64,000 nucleotides of DNA, from contig CAYJDA010000009.1 in the NCBI GenBank assembly GCA_964368815.1, forward strand, positions 1 through 64,000, in the 5' to 3' direction. The stretch's first letter is position 1; each line of letters opens with the position of its first letter. Shown one piece after another: positions 1 to 8,570 of this stretch. This stretch comes from CAYJBH01 sp964368815. GTDB taxonomy: Bacteria; Bacillota; Clostridia; Oscillospirales; Ruminococcaceae. Position numbers and translations under genes: made by a program. The notes beneath the pieces were generated by a model. The model searched no databases. It saw nothing but the letters and a program-made list of their open reading frames with translations, and was not told the DNA's origin.

Positions 1-120
1 GGTTGCAAAATCCTCCGACCTTCGGTCAAGATGTTTTTTAGGTTGCAAAATCCTCCGACCTTCGGTCAAGATGTTTTTTAGGTTGCAAAATCCTCAACCT
101 TCGGGCAAGATGCTGTTCTT
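1..120. repeat. 40-bp tandem repeat, three copies, hairpin-forming
   Basis: Three head-to-tail 40-bp units begin at 1, 41 and 81. The first two are identical and the third has diverged in several bases. Each unit contains a short inverted repeat (arms GACC and GGTC around TTC in units 1 and 2) followed by a T-rich stretch. The array probably continues upstream of the window. It lies just before tmk and resembles in style the arrays at 1811-2065 and 44263-44492, although the sequence differs. Confidence 0.85.
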
Positions 121-153
121 TATGATATTTATTAATTTTTTCGGAGTTGATTT

Positions 154-813
154 ATGGGTATATTAATTGTTATTGATGGGTTGGATGGAAGCGGTAAGGC
201 TACCCAGACTCAGCTTTTATATAAGGCACTTTGTGAGGACGGCAGAAAGGTAATGACGGTGGCATTTCCGGATTACGACAGCCTTTCCTCCGGTCCGGTT
301 CGCATGTATCTTTCCGGAGAGCTCGCTGATAATGCCGAGGATGTTAACGCCTATGCATCTTCAAGTTTTTTCTCGGTAGATAGATACTGCCGATATATGA
401 CCGAGTTAAAAGCTTTTTACGAAAGTGGCGGTATTATTATTGCCGATAGATATACCACAGCGAACGCTATCCACCAGTGTAGCAAACTTCCAAAGGAAGA
501 ATGGCAGAATTTTATTGACTGGTTGTTCGATTTTGAGTATAATAAACTTGGACTGCCAAAACCTAACGAGGTTATCTTTCTGTCGGTTGATCCAAAGGTT
601 AGCTCCTCACTTATGGATAAGAGGTACTCCGAGGGTGGAGAAAGGGATATACACGAAGCAGACGAAAACCACCAAAATGCCGCCGCCGAGGCCGCCCAAT
701 TTCTTGCAAACAAACTTGGCTGGAGGGTTGTTCACTGCCAAAACAACTCCGAGATGCGCTCTCGAGAGGATATCGCAAAGGAAGTATACAACTTTGTTAC
801 TAAAACATGCTGA
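154..813 (+). CDS. tmk: Thymidylate kinase (dTMP kinase)
   Basis: Phosphorylates dTMP to dTDP in the cytosol for dTTP synthesis. The 219-aa length is usual for the family. A P-loop (GLDGSGKAT, residues 9-17) opens the protein and a DRY motif (residues 98-100) matches the thymidylate kinase signature. A second Asp-Arg-Tyr (residues 76-78) lies upstream of it. An Ala replaces one of the usual P-loop Thr/Ser residues, as in some clostridial members. The ATG at 154 follows a GGAG ribosome site. The downstream acetyltransferase-like gene starts 16 bases after the stop, so the two are probably co-transcribed. Confidence 0.88.
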   Translation: MGILIVIDGLDGSGKATQTQLLYKALCEDGRKVMTVAFPDYDSLSSGPVRMYLSGELADNAEDVNAYASSSFFSVDRYCRYMTELKAFYESGGIIIADRYTTANAIHQCSKLPKEEWQNFIDWLFDFEYNKLGLPKPNEVIFLSVDPKVSSSLMDKRYSEGGERDIHEADENHQNAAAEAAQFLANKLGWRVVHCQNNSEMRSREDIAKEVYNFVTKTC

Positions 814-829
814 AAGGATATAAAGTAAT

Positions 830-1663
830 ATGATATTCCGAGCGGCAAGGCCGGAGGAACACCCAAAGCTATTACGGCTGTTAAACTCCACCGATTGCAG
901 ATGGAATGCCGATAGATTATTCGACGATATTTCACTACCACATAACACCTTCATCTGCGAAAATGAAGATAAAGTTTTGGCGATACTTTATTTGTTTCCG
1001 GTATCTGTATCGGGGTGTCCCGGATTTTTTATGCAACCTATGTCGGTTGAGCCTTCTTTTTTGTTGGCCGGAGTTGCTTCCGAGCTCATCGAATATGCAA
1101 AACACATATTAAGCGCAAGAGGCGCCAATTTTATAGCCACAACAACGCCGGCCGTGGATACTCCTGCCGAGAGTTGGTTGTCTATCACCGGATTTAATAG
1201 CTGCACAACTTTACGACAAACTGAATTTGCAGTAAATAATCTGTCCATACCAAACGTTGAGTTTACTCCGGTAGAGCTGGAACCGTTAACAACGCTTAGG
1301 GCTCGCTATATTAAAGGAGACTACCTAACCTTCTCTAACGAAATTTACCGCGCTTATTGCGGGTATTGGCAACGTAAAAATGCAGTTATTGCTGTTATGC
1401 CAAACGGGTATGGGGTTTTTCATTCCTCTGAAAACGGAATAATTTTTAGAGAACTTTTTTCGGATGATATCTATAACGTTGCCGCCTTAATGTCGGTTGT
1501 CGGCAGGATGGAAGGATGCGATAGAGTTACGGTTCACACCGCTATGGATCATCCGTTATTTACAGATAATTCGTTATCAACAACCTTTGGTTATGGCTCA
1601 ATATGTATATTAAATAAAAATTTTAAAATCGATAATTTTTATATGAATATGATGTTTGACTAA
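830..1663 (+). CDS. GNAT-like N-acetyltransferase family protein
   Basis: A 277-aa soluble protein. The N-terminal 130 residues read like a GNAT fold: an opening strand with FRAARPEEH, then strands and a helix ending in a GFNSC-type segment typical of acyl-CoA-binding acetyltransferase C-termini. The second half is weaker and may be a degenerate second GNAT domain. No substrate can be inferred. An AAAGGA site precedes the ATG at 830. It follows tmk closely on the same strand. The family call rests on general pattern only and is moderate. Confidence 0.5.
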   Translation: MIFRAARPEEHPKLLRLLNSTDCRWNADRLFDDISLPHNTFICENEDKVLAILYLFPVSVSGCPGFFMQPMSVEPSFLLAGVASELIEYAKHILSARGANFIATTTPAVDTPAESWLSITGFNSCTTLRQTEFAVNNLSIPNVEFTPVELEPLTTLRARYIKGDYLTFSNEIYRAYCGYWQRKNAVIAVMPNGYGVFHSSENGIIFRELFSDDIYNVAALMSVVGRMEGCDRVTVHTAMDHPLFTDNSLSTTFGYGSICILNKNFKIDNFYMNMMFD

Positions 1664-2108
1664 ATCGTCTCCCCTAACGGGGAGCCGCAGAAATATTGCT
1701 TGACTCACTTCGTTCGTCATTTTCTACAGCATTTCCTACGGCAATGCCATAGAAAAACACAATATTTCCCTCCTGCTAAGTTCTTTTTGGGCTTATCGCT
1801 CCTTTTGCTTATTACTGCCTTTGGCAGTAATGTCGCCTTCCTTGAGCTTATTGCTCCTCTTGGAGCGATGTCGCTTTTCCTTTTGCTTATTACTGCCTTT
1901 GGCAGTAATGTCGCCCTTTGGGCTTATCGCTCCTCTTGGAGCGATGTTGCTGTTTTCTTTGCTTATTACTGCCTTTGGCAGTAATGTCGCCCTTTGGGCT
2001 TATCGCTCCTCTTGGAGCGATGTTGCTGTTTTCTTTGCTTATTACTGCCTTTGGCAGTAATGTCGCCTTATTTGGGCTTGTCGCTGTTTTTTTTGAAAGG
2101 ATTTTTTT
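1664..2108. repeat. Intergenic array of large perfect hairpins, 76-bp period
   Basis: This 445-base gap holds repeats and no credible gene. A small palindrome sits at 1669-1684 (arms CTCCCC and GGGGAG). Four copies of a perfect hairpin with arms ATTACTGCC and GGCAGTAAT begin at 1811, 1889, 1965 and 2041. They alternate with a second hairpin with arms ATCGCTCC and GGAGCGAT at 1926 and 2002, and an imperfect copy at 1850. The last units repeat with a 76-bp period. Short open frames across the array encode only the repeat and are rejected as genes. Confidence 0.9.
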
Positions 2109-3260
2109 ATGACTACCGGAAGAAAAATTGGTTGTGGATGTTTTGTTGTTTTTTTGGTGTTGCTTGCCGCATTGATTGCCGGTGGGTTTTATGCTTATAT
2201 TACGCTTACCGACGAGATGGACGGAGCGGAGGTTCTTGGTGAGGAGGTTACACTTGTTGTTGAACAAGGAACTACTCCTGCCGAAATTTCTGCCATGTTG
2301 GAGGAGCAAGGTATAGTTGAGTATGGTTTTATTTTCGAGCAGTACATTCGAATTACCGGCGCTGATTATAGCTTACAGTATGGCTCTTTCACCCTCAACA
2401 AGGGTATGCCATATGCTGAGATTGTTACCGTTTTGCAGACACCGAATACCGAGCGTGAACAGGTATCTGTTACCTTCCCTGAGGGTATATCCTCGCTACG
2501 GTTTGCACAGTTAATGGAGGAAGCGGGCCTTTGCAGCGTTGATGAGTTTTTAGATGTTGCCAACAATGGCGATTTTAGCCAGTTTGATTTTTGGAATCAG
2601 ATACCGGACGAACCGCTTAGATTTATGAAATCTGAAGGCTATCTATATCCCGAAACATACTTCTTCTTCCCCGACAGCACGGTTTATGAAATGGTTGAAA
2701 AAATTTATGCTCAGTTTGATTTAATATTTACCGATGAAATGCAGGCAAGAGCAACCGAGCTTGGTATGACTGTAGATGAGTTGCTAACCTTAAGTTCAAT
2801 AGTTCAGCGTGAGGCCGGTCCGGTTGAGCAACAGGCTAATGTTGCAGCTGTTCTGCACAACCGCCTTGCACCGGAAAGCCCGATAACCAGATTGGAATGT
2901 AACGTTAGTGGATATGTTAACCGTGCCGGAGATAACAACTATCTCTATGATACCGTTGCATACTACCTCGGAAACGGCGACAGCGATGCAGGGTGGGAGC
3001 TGTTTGGCGAGGGTCGTGAGTATGAGGCTATGTATAACGCTTACAACACCTATCATGTTGAAGGACTTCCGATTGGACCTATCTGTAACCCCGGATTTGA
3101 CGCCATCAATAACACTCTTTACCCCACCGAGGATAGCCCATACTACTTCTTTGTAACCGATCTTGCAGGAACTTACTACTACGGAGTTACCGCCGATGAA
3201 CATGCCGCTAATATAAATACGGCCGCCGGCGTTAATGCAACGGTTGAAACCGATGATTAG
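2109..3260 (+). CDS. mltG: Endolytic murein transglycosylase MltG (YceG-like)
   Basis: Cleaves nascent glycan strands at the membrane and helps set peptidoglycan strand length. The 383-aa protein has one N-terminal membrane helix (about residues 9-31) and then an extracytoplasmic YceG domain. The catalytic glutamate is in SSIVQREAG (Glu235). The family's NRL segment and a YNTYHVEGLPIGPICNPG-type block follow. The ATG at 2109 has an AAAGGA site seven bases upstream. Its 3' end overlaps the next gene, a U32 protein, and an mltG plus U32 neighbourhood is also known from Bacillus (yrrL with yrrN/yrrO). Confidence 0.92.
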   Translation: MTTGRKIGCGCFVVFLVLLAALIAGGFYAYITLTDEMDGAEVLGEEVTLVVEQGTTPAEISAMLEEQGIVEYGFIFEQYIRITGADYSLQYGSFTLNKGMPYAEIVTVLQTPNTEREQVSVTFPEGISSLRFAQLMEEAGLCSVDEFLDVANNGDFSQFDFWNQIPDEPLRFMKSEGYLYPETYFFFPDSTVYEMVEKIYAQFDLIFTDEMQARATELGMTVDELLTLSSIVQREAGPVEQQANVAAVLHNRLAPESPITRLECNVSGYVNRAGDNNYLYDTVAYYLGNGDSDAGWELFGEGREYEAMYNAYNTYHVEGLPIGPICNPGFDAINNTLYPTEDSPYYFFVTDLAGTYYYGVTADEHAANINTAAGVNATVETDD

Positions 3261-4470
3261 GTTGCCGGAAGTTTTATCCCCTGCCGCCGACCTTACCTGC
3301 CTTGAATTTGCAATAGCCTATGGCGCTGATGCTATATACCTTGGCGGTAACGAGTTTGGAATGAGAAAGGGCAGGGCAAATTTTAACGAAGAACAGCTTA
3401 TAGCCGCTGTTAAAATGGCGCATGGTGCCGATAAAAATATTTATTACACCCTAAACACAACCCCTACACCGGAGGAGATACCCTTTCTTCCACGGGCAAT
3501 AGAAATTGCACGAGATGCGGGAGTTGATGCATTTATAACTGCCGACCTCGGCGTTACCATGCTATGTAAAAAGCTATCACCAAATACCGAAATTCATCTC
3601 TCCACCCAGGTTGGCATAACAAATCAACTTGCCGCCGAGGCTGCGTATGAGATGGGAGCTTCGAGGGTTGTTCTTGCGAGGGAGCTTTCCCTTGAGCAGA
3701 TTGCCGCTATAAGGGCTAACACTCCAAAAGAGCTTATGCTGGAATGTTTTGTTCATGGCGCTATGTGTATGTCCTTTTCCGGGCGTTGCTTGCTCTCCTC
3801 CTACCTAAAAAACCGTGATGCCAATAAGGGGGAGTGCTATCAGCCGTGTAGGCATAGCTACACCCTATTAAACGACGAAGGTTTTTCGCTTCCTATTTTC
3901 GAGGAACAGGGTTCGAGCTATATACTAAACGCTGAGGATCTATGTATGGCACCATATCTCGACCGATTGGCAGAGGCCGGTGTTAACAGCTTTAAAATAG
4001 AGGGGCGCAGCAAATCATTTTACTATGTTGCCAGTGTAACCTCAATCTACCGCAGAGCTACCGATAGAATAATGCAAAAACCTTACGACTGCGGCATTGA
4101 TGTTAAACAGGAGCTACTGCGATGTAGCCATCGACCTTACGGAACAGGATTTTATTTAGGTGCGCAGAATGCAAAACAGGCTATAAATACCGGTGGGTAT
4201 ATTAAGGGAGGCGAGCCGATAGCAGTTGTGGACTACTGTGAAAACGGAAGAATATATTGCACTCAACGAGGTAAGTTTACCGAGGGTGAAACGCTAAATA
4301 TACTTATGCCAAACGGTGAAATAGTTGATGTTAAACCTTACAATATAACAAACGATAAGGGCGATACAATAAACGCCACCCCTCACGCAATGCAGAAATT
4401 TAGCTTTAGCTGTGATACGGTGGCGCCGAAATATTCTATTTTAAGAACAATATTTAAAGAAACACCTTAA
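3253..4470 (+). CDS. U32 family protein, probably tRNA uridine-34 hydroxylation (TrhP-like)
   Basis: U32 proteins of this length were named peptidases, but characterised members (TrhP) take part in 5-hydroxyuridine formation at the tRNA wobble position. The 405-aa product opens with the PEVLSPA and GADAIYLGG blocks. It carries the family cysteine cluster (C-x5-GRC, then GECYQPCR, about residues 170-200) that is thought to hold an Fe-S cluster. An upstream ATG at 3235 is possible, but 3253 aligns better with the family start. It overlaps the mltG stop by 8 bases, suggesting translational coupling. A longer U32 relative is at 33134. Confidence 0.8.
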   Translation: MIRLPEVLSPAADLTCLEFAIAYGADAIYLGGNEFGMRKGRANFNEEQLIAAVKMAHGADKNIYYTLNTTPTPEEIPFLPRAIEIARDAGVDAFITADLGVTMLCKKLSPNTEIHLSTQVGITNQLAAEAAYEMGASRVVLARELSLEQIAAIRANTPKELMLECFVHGAMCMSFSGRCLLSSYLKNRDANKGECYQPCRHSYTLLNDEGFSLPIFEEQGSSYILNAEDLCMAPYLDRLAEAGVNSFKIEGRSKSFYYVASVTSIYRRATDRIMQKPYDCGIDVKQELLRCSHRPYGTGFYLGAQNAKQAINTGGYIKGGEPIAVVDYCENGRIYCTQRGKFTEGETLNILMPNGEIVDVKPYNITNDKGDTINATPHAMQKFSFSCDTVAPKYSILRTIFKETP

Positions 4471-5074
4471 CTCCCTCTTTATGAAGTGATTGTTTTAGCT
4501 TGGGTGTGGTTGTGTATAAAAAGCTCTTTAACCCGAATTTATGTGCTGCCTCAACATTTTTTGGCGTGTCATCGATAAAGGCGGTGGTTTCAATCGGAAT
4601 GGAGTTTTGAGAAAGAACGCGCTTATATATTTCTGAGTCCGGCTTTAGCATCTGAACCTCACAGGAGACAACTCCGCCCTTAAACAGCTTCATAACATTG
4701 GTTTGGGTTCTTAAAAATTTAATTCCGGCATGCGACATATTAGAAAGGTAATACACATCATAGCCAAACTGCTTTAACTCTAAAATAAGACTACATACAT
4801 CCTTTTTAGGCCTGAGCAGATAAAACCAATCATCAATAAGAGCCTGCATTTCAAAACCGAGCCCCATTTTTTTTGCGCGCTGCATAAATATCGCATTAGC
4901 TCGTGACTGCTCTAAGGTTCCTTTATCCAGCATCAGCCATTCTTCGCTTGCAAAAAAAGCCTCGTATAGTTTTTTTTCGGTATCTTCATCGGTAAATCTA
5001 TCCAACAGATATTCCTTAGGGTTGTAGTTAACTACTACACCTCCGAGATCAAAAATAATCGATTTAAAGCTCAT
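4454..5074 (-). CDS. HAD superfamily hydrolase (subfamily IA, YihX-like)
   Basis: A 206-aa predicted phosphatase of the haloacid dehalogenase fold. Motif I is FDLGGVV (Asp9), where the usual second Asp is Gly, as in YihX-like sugar-phosphate phosphatases. YLSNMS supplies the motif II Ser/Thr position, a Lys near KPDSEIYKR is motif III, and FIDDTPKN is motif IV. The small helical cap lies between motifs I and II. Its 3' end overlaps the convergent U32 gene by 17 bases. Substrate cannot be predicted. Confidence 0.8.
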   Translation of the reverse strand: MSFKSIIFDLGGVVVNYNPKEYLLDRFTDEDTEKKLYEAFFASEEWLMLDKGTLEQSRANAIFMQRAKKMGLGFEMQALIDDWFYLLRPKKDVCSLILELKQFGYDVYYLSNMSHAGIKFLRTQTNVMKLFKGGVVSCEVQMLKPDSEIYKRVLSQNSIPIETTAFIDDTPKNVEAAHKFGLKSFLYTTTPKLKQSLHKEGVKVFL

Positions 5075-5100
5075 ACTTCCCCCGATTTAATAATATCGTA

Positions 5101-5129
5101 ATTATAGCATAAACAATTATACAATTCAA
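5101..5129 (-). promoter_or_regulatory. Sigma-A-type promoter for the HAD gene
   Basis: Read on the minus strand, TTGAAT (5124-5129) is separated by 17 bases from TATAAT (5101-5106). Transcription would start near 5094, about 20 bases before the HAD start codon. The element lies in the short divergent gap shared with the MATE gene. Confidence 0.65.
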
Positions 5130-5141
5130 GGAGCAACAAAT

Positions 5142-6548
5142 ATGACCGCGTTTTTCAATAAACACTTTAGCATAAATAAAGCATTTTTGGCAAGCCTTGC
5201 CGCCATTGCGCTTCCTATAGGTTTTCAAAATATAATCAGCTTAGCCGTTCAGCTTATGGACACCCTTATGCTTGGAAGTCTTGGCGATGTTGCGCTTGCC
5301 GCTGCCAACCTCGGAGGTCAACCATTTTTTATTTTAATGATAACAGGTTTCGGGTTTTCTTCCGGCGGCACTGTTTTAATTGCACAGTATTGGGGCAAGG
5401 GCGACAAAAAGGTCATAAGGCAGATAATCTCCATAACCATGAGATTTTTGCTTGCGCTTTCACTCTTATTTACCGTCGTTTGTTTTTTCTTTTCCCATCA
5501 GATTTTAAGCCTTTATTCCAACGAGCCGGAGGTTATCGAGGCGGGTGCCGGTTATCTTCAGCTACTCAGCCTATCCTTTGTTTTTTTTAGTAGCAGTAGC
5601 TGTTTCTTGGTATGTCTTAGAGCTGTTGAATCGGTAAAGGCGTCTGCTGTAATCTACACCATCTCCCTTTTTGTTAATGTGTTTTTTAACTATATGTTTA
5701 TCTTTGGTGAGTTTGGTGCTCCGGAGCTTGGCGTTAGAGGTGCCGCTGTCGGAACGGTTTTAGCCCGCTTTAGCGAGCTTACTATGGTTATAATCTATAT
5801 GCATAAAATTGAAAAAACGTTAATGATGCGTATTAAAGATTTTTTTGCATTTAATAAAAGCCTTATCCCCGACTATATAAGATACAGCCTGCCGGTAGTG
5901 GGCAACGAGATTATTTGGAGCGTCGGAACCACTGTTGTCGCCATGATTATCGGAAACATCGGCTCGCAGTTCGTAGCGGCAAATAGCATAGCGGGTTTGG
6001 TATTTCAGGTTGCAAGTGTTTTTACCTTCGGCATTGCCTCCGCTGCAGCGGTGCTTTGCGGAAAGTGTATTGGCCAAGGCGGAACACGGCAGGATGCCCA
6101 AAAACTTGCGCACAACCTATTGCTAATTGTTTTTAGCGTGGGGCTGGTATCGGGACTGTTTATTATAAGTATTAGCGGCGTATTTCCAAAACTCTACGAC
6201 GTTAGCGACGGCGCGTCACAGCTTGCCACCCAAATGATACTGGTAATGGGGGCTGTAATGCCTATCTCGGCGATAGATGCGCTTAACATTGTTGGCATTT
6301 TAAGAGGAGGCGGCGACACTAAAACATCGTTATTGATAGACTGTGGAGCCGTTTGGTGTATCAGCGTTCCTCTCGGTTTGATTACCGGATTTCTGCTTGG
6401 TTGGTCGCCAATCTTCGTCTACATGACAATGAGAATCGACACGGTGTTTAAGGCAACCCTGTCCTGCATAAGAGTTTTGTCCGGAAAATGGATAAGAAAT
6501 GTAACCCGAGACAACGTGGAGGACATTAACCAAACAAAAACATCGTAG
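5142..6548 (+). CDS. MATE family efflux transporter
   Basis: A 468-aa inner-membrane antiporter of the MATE/NorM type, expected to export drugs or metabolites using Na+ or H+ gradients. About twelve hydrophobic helices are visible in two halves. The first half has a LMDTLMLG segment and a FFILMITGFGFSSG segment typical of the family, and LRGGGDTK appears late in the second half. Start ATG 5142 follows AAGGAG. It is a single-gene unit closed by the terminator at 6558-6598. The substrate is unknown. Confidence 0.88.
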   Translation: MTAFFNKHFSINKAFLASLAAIALPIGFQNIISLAVQLMDTLMLGSLGDVALAAANLGGQPFFILMITGFGFSSGGTVLIAQYWGKGDKKVIRQIISITMRFLLALSLLFTVVCFFFSHQILSLYSNEPEVIEAGAGYLQLLSLSFVFFSSSSCFLVCLRAVESVKASAVIYTISLFVNVFFNYMFIFGEFGAPELGVRGAAVGTVLARFSELTMVIIYMHKIEKTLMMRIKDFFAFNKSLIPDYIRYSLPVVGNEIIWSVGTTVVAMIIGNIGSQFVAANSIAGLVFQVASVFTFGIASAAAVLCGKCIGQGGTRQDAQKLAHNLLLIVFSVGLVSGLFIISISGVFPKLYDVSDGASQLATQMILVMGAVMPISAIDALNIVGILRGGGDTKTSLLIDCGAVWCISVPLGLITGFLLGWSPIFVYMTMRIDTVFKATLSCIRVLSGKWIRNVTRDNVEDINQTKTS

Positions 6549-6550
6549 CA

Positions 6551-6598
6551 AAAAAGTATCCACCGACTCACTTATAATGAGCCGATGGATATTTTTTT
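6551..6598. terminator. Bidirectional rho-independent terminator
   Basis: A stem of about 13 bp (arms 6558-6570 and 6578-6590, two G-U or mismatched positions) is flanked by an A-run at 6550-6555 and a T-run at 6592-6598. It can end both the MATE gene and the convergent diguanylate cyclase gene. Confidence 0.8.
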
Positions 6599-8486
6599 AT
6601 GATAATCTTATATTTTCATTGAGCATAAATACCGAAAGAATTTTTAAAACATATCGTAGGCTTATTATTTCCCTTTCGACCCAAACCCTCGATGTTTCAC
6701 AGTCGTCCAGCCCAAGTATAAAATTAGTATGATCCCTTCCTTTTTCCTGAACTAATAAAAAGCTTTTTATCCCCTGTCCTCTAACTAATTTAAAAGAAGT
6801 ATCGCCTTCTATAACATTTGTGTCGTTATTGTAAAGCACATTGTTTTTTTCTAACTTAATAAAAAATTCTTCTAACGCTTCATGAGGTATATTTTGCAGG
6901 TTTCCTATCTCAACCGAGGCGTTTTCACTACACCATTCGTGTGTTACACTGTAGTTAGCGCCTTTGTTAAAGGTTTCAAAGGTATAACATCTGTCGGCAC
7001 CGAGGCGTTTTCCTATAAACTGAACAACCATGTCCATTGCACCGTTTATATCCATCGCTTCATACATGGTATCGAACACGTATGAAATCATATCAAAATC
7101 GAAGTAAGAGCTTGCAAGGCGGTTTGCATTTTCTAAAAGGGTTAAGGTTTTCATCGTTCCGTCAACAAGGTCTTCGGAATAAAAGGTGTAGCAATCCTTA
7201 CCTCGTACCTTCGACTGATAAAGAGCTTTGTCGGCAGCTTTGTAAAGTTCCTGGTAGCTATCTCCGTCCTTAGGGTACATCGCAATGCCTATGCTGCCTG
7301 ATATTTTATAATCGGAATTTTCACCGGAATAGTTGTTTTTAAAAGCTTTAGAAACTGCTTCAGCCTTGCGAATAATTGTTTCGGCATCTTTTAAGTTGCG
7401 AACAAAAACTATGAATTCATCTCCGCCTATACGTCCGATGATATCTAACTCTCGGAAATTTTGGTGCAAATTATCTGCGATTTCTTTTAATACACGGTCG
7501 CCAAAATGGTGACCCAAATTGTCGTTAACCGCCTTAAAGTTATCAACATCAACAATAAACAATGCATGCTGTGCTTCCTGCCCCGCTCCTATCGCACTCT
7601 CTATCGCTTTTTCGGTGGCAACCTTATTTAAACAATTGGTTAAAAGATCGGTTTTGGACATCTGTTCCAATAATTTTTGCTCATGGATATCAAATGTTTT
7701 GCCAATTGCATAGAGTATCCTGCCCTGAGCATCTTTTTTAATTTTATAGGTAATTCGATAGAATCTATGCGAGCCGTCCGGCAGAATAAACCTTATATCA
7801 AATGGACCGAGATTGCCCTTTCGCATTTCGGCATCGAATCTTAAAAACTCTTCTAAATCGTCGGGATAAACAATTCCACTGTCTACAACACTACTCGGAA
7901 AGGGATTTTTATCAGTCGGCAATCCAAGTATCTCTATGCCCTTGCCAAAAAACTGTATTTCGGCCGTTTTTGATTCATAAGCCCAAAACCATTCGTCCGA
8001 AAGCTCCGCTACAGCGTTAAAAAGCGCTTTATCGGTAATTCTGTTATAAAAAAAGCCATCTGCAAGTTGATTGTTTTCATATTCGGCAAGCTGAGATCTT
8101 AGATCTTTAATCAGGGTAACCAACATTCCATTAAACAGATGCATGGATATTTCACATGGGATTTCATCACCCATTAAATTTACATGTAACCAGTTAAAAT
8201 TATGGCATCCTTTTTTGTATGCCTCGGTAAGATAATTTTGAGAAAGTTCAAGCGAGCTGGTTCCGTCGGGCTGTAGTTCCGGAGAAAAAAGGTAAAAATT
8301 CTTAGTGTATTCTTCCCGTGTATGTAATGAAAAAAGCTCCAGAAGATAAGTATTGGTATAGATCAGCTCGCGCTTATCATTCCAAACATTCACCCCTAAA
8401 GGAATTGTGTCTAGTATAGCAAAAAGTTGTTCGCTTGATAGATTGTTCATCAACTCTTGCGCATATATTTCGGATTCACGGCTCAC
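6597..8486 (-). CDS. Diguanylate cyclase with PAS, PAS, GGDEF and C-terminal GAF-like domains
   Basis: Makes cyclic di-GMP from GTP. In order: two PAS-like sensor domains (about residues 15-125 and 150-275), a GGDEF domain with intact GGDEF at 354-358, then a GAF-like domain (about 475-625). The inhibitory I-site is intact as RELD, beginning at Arg345, so product feedback is likely. No membrane segment is seen. I chose a GTG start at 8486, behind a GGGGGAG ribosome site with five-base spacing. The ATG at 8513 lies only four bases from the -10 element and would fall at the transcription start. The product is 629 aa. Confidence 0.88.
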   Translation of the reverse strand: MSRESEIYAQELMNNLSSEQLFAILDTIPLGVNVWNDKRELIYTNTYLLELFSLHTREEYTKNFYLFSPELQPDGTSSLELSQNYLTEAYKKGCHNFNWLHVNLMGDEIPCEISMHLFNGMLVTLIKDLRSQLAEYENNQLADGFFYNRITDKALFNAVAELSDEWFWAYESKTAEIQFFGKGIEILGLPTDKNPFPSSVVDSGIVYPDDLEEFLRFDAEMRKGNLGPFDIRFILPDGSHRFYRITYKIKKDAQGRILYAIGKTFDIHEQKLLEQMSKTDLLTNCLNKVATEKAIESAIGAGQEAQHALFIVDVDNFKAVNDNLGHHFGDRVLKEIADNLHQNFRELDIIGRIGGDEFIVFVRNLKDAETIIRKAEAVSKAFKNNYSGENSDYKISGSIGIAMYPKDGDSYQELYKAADKALYQSKVRGKDCYTFYSEDLVDGTMKTLTLLENANRLASSYFDFDMISYVFDTMYEAMDINGAMDMVVQFIGKRLGADRCYTFETFNKGANYSVTHEWCSENASVEIGNLQNIPHEALEEFFIKLEKNNVLYNNDTNVIEGDTSFKLVRGQGIKSFLLVQEKGRDHTNFILGLDDCETSRVWVEREIISLRYVLKILSVFMLNENIRLS

Positions 8487-8516
8487 ACTATCTCCCCCAA
8501 CATTAATTGTCATTTT

Positions 8517-8545
8517 ATTATATCACTTTTTGATAAAAATTGCAA
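8517..8545 (-). promoter_or_regulatory. Sigma-A-type promoter for the diguanylate cyclase
   Basis: On the minus strand, TTGCAA (8540-8545), a 17-base spacer and TATAAT (8517-8522). The predicted start near 8510 makes the GTG at 8486 the best translation start. Confidence 0.65.
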
Positions 8546-8570
8546 CAAAAAATATGAAATTTATTAATAA

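Noticed and set aside
1..120. Possible CRISPR array
   Set aside because: Units are directly adjacent with no unique spacers, and no cas genes are present. The same applies to the arrays at 1664-2108 and 44263-44492.
1700..2242. Open frames of 64-94 codons across the 76-bp repeats
   Set aside because: Their translations simply repeat with the DNA period and overlap mltG in the wrong frame; no ribosome site supports them.
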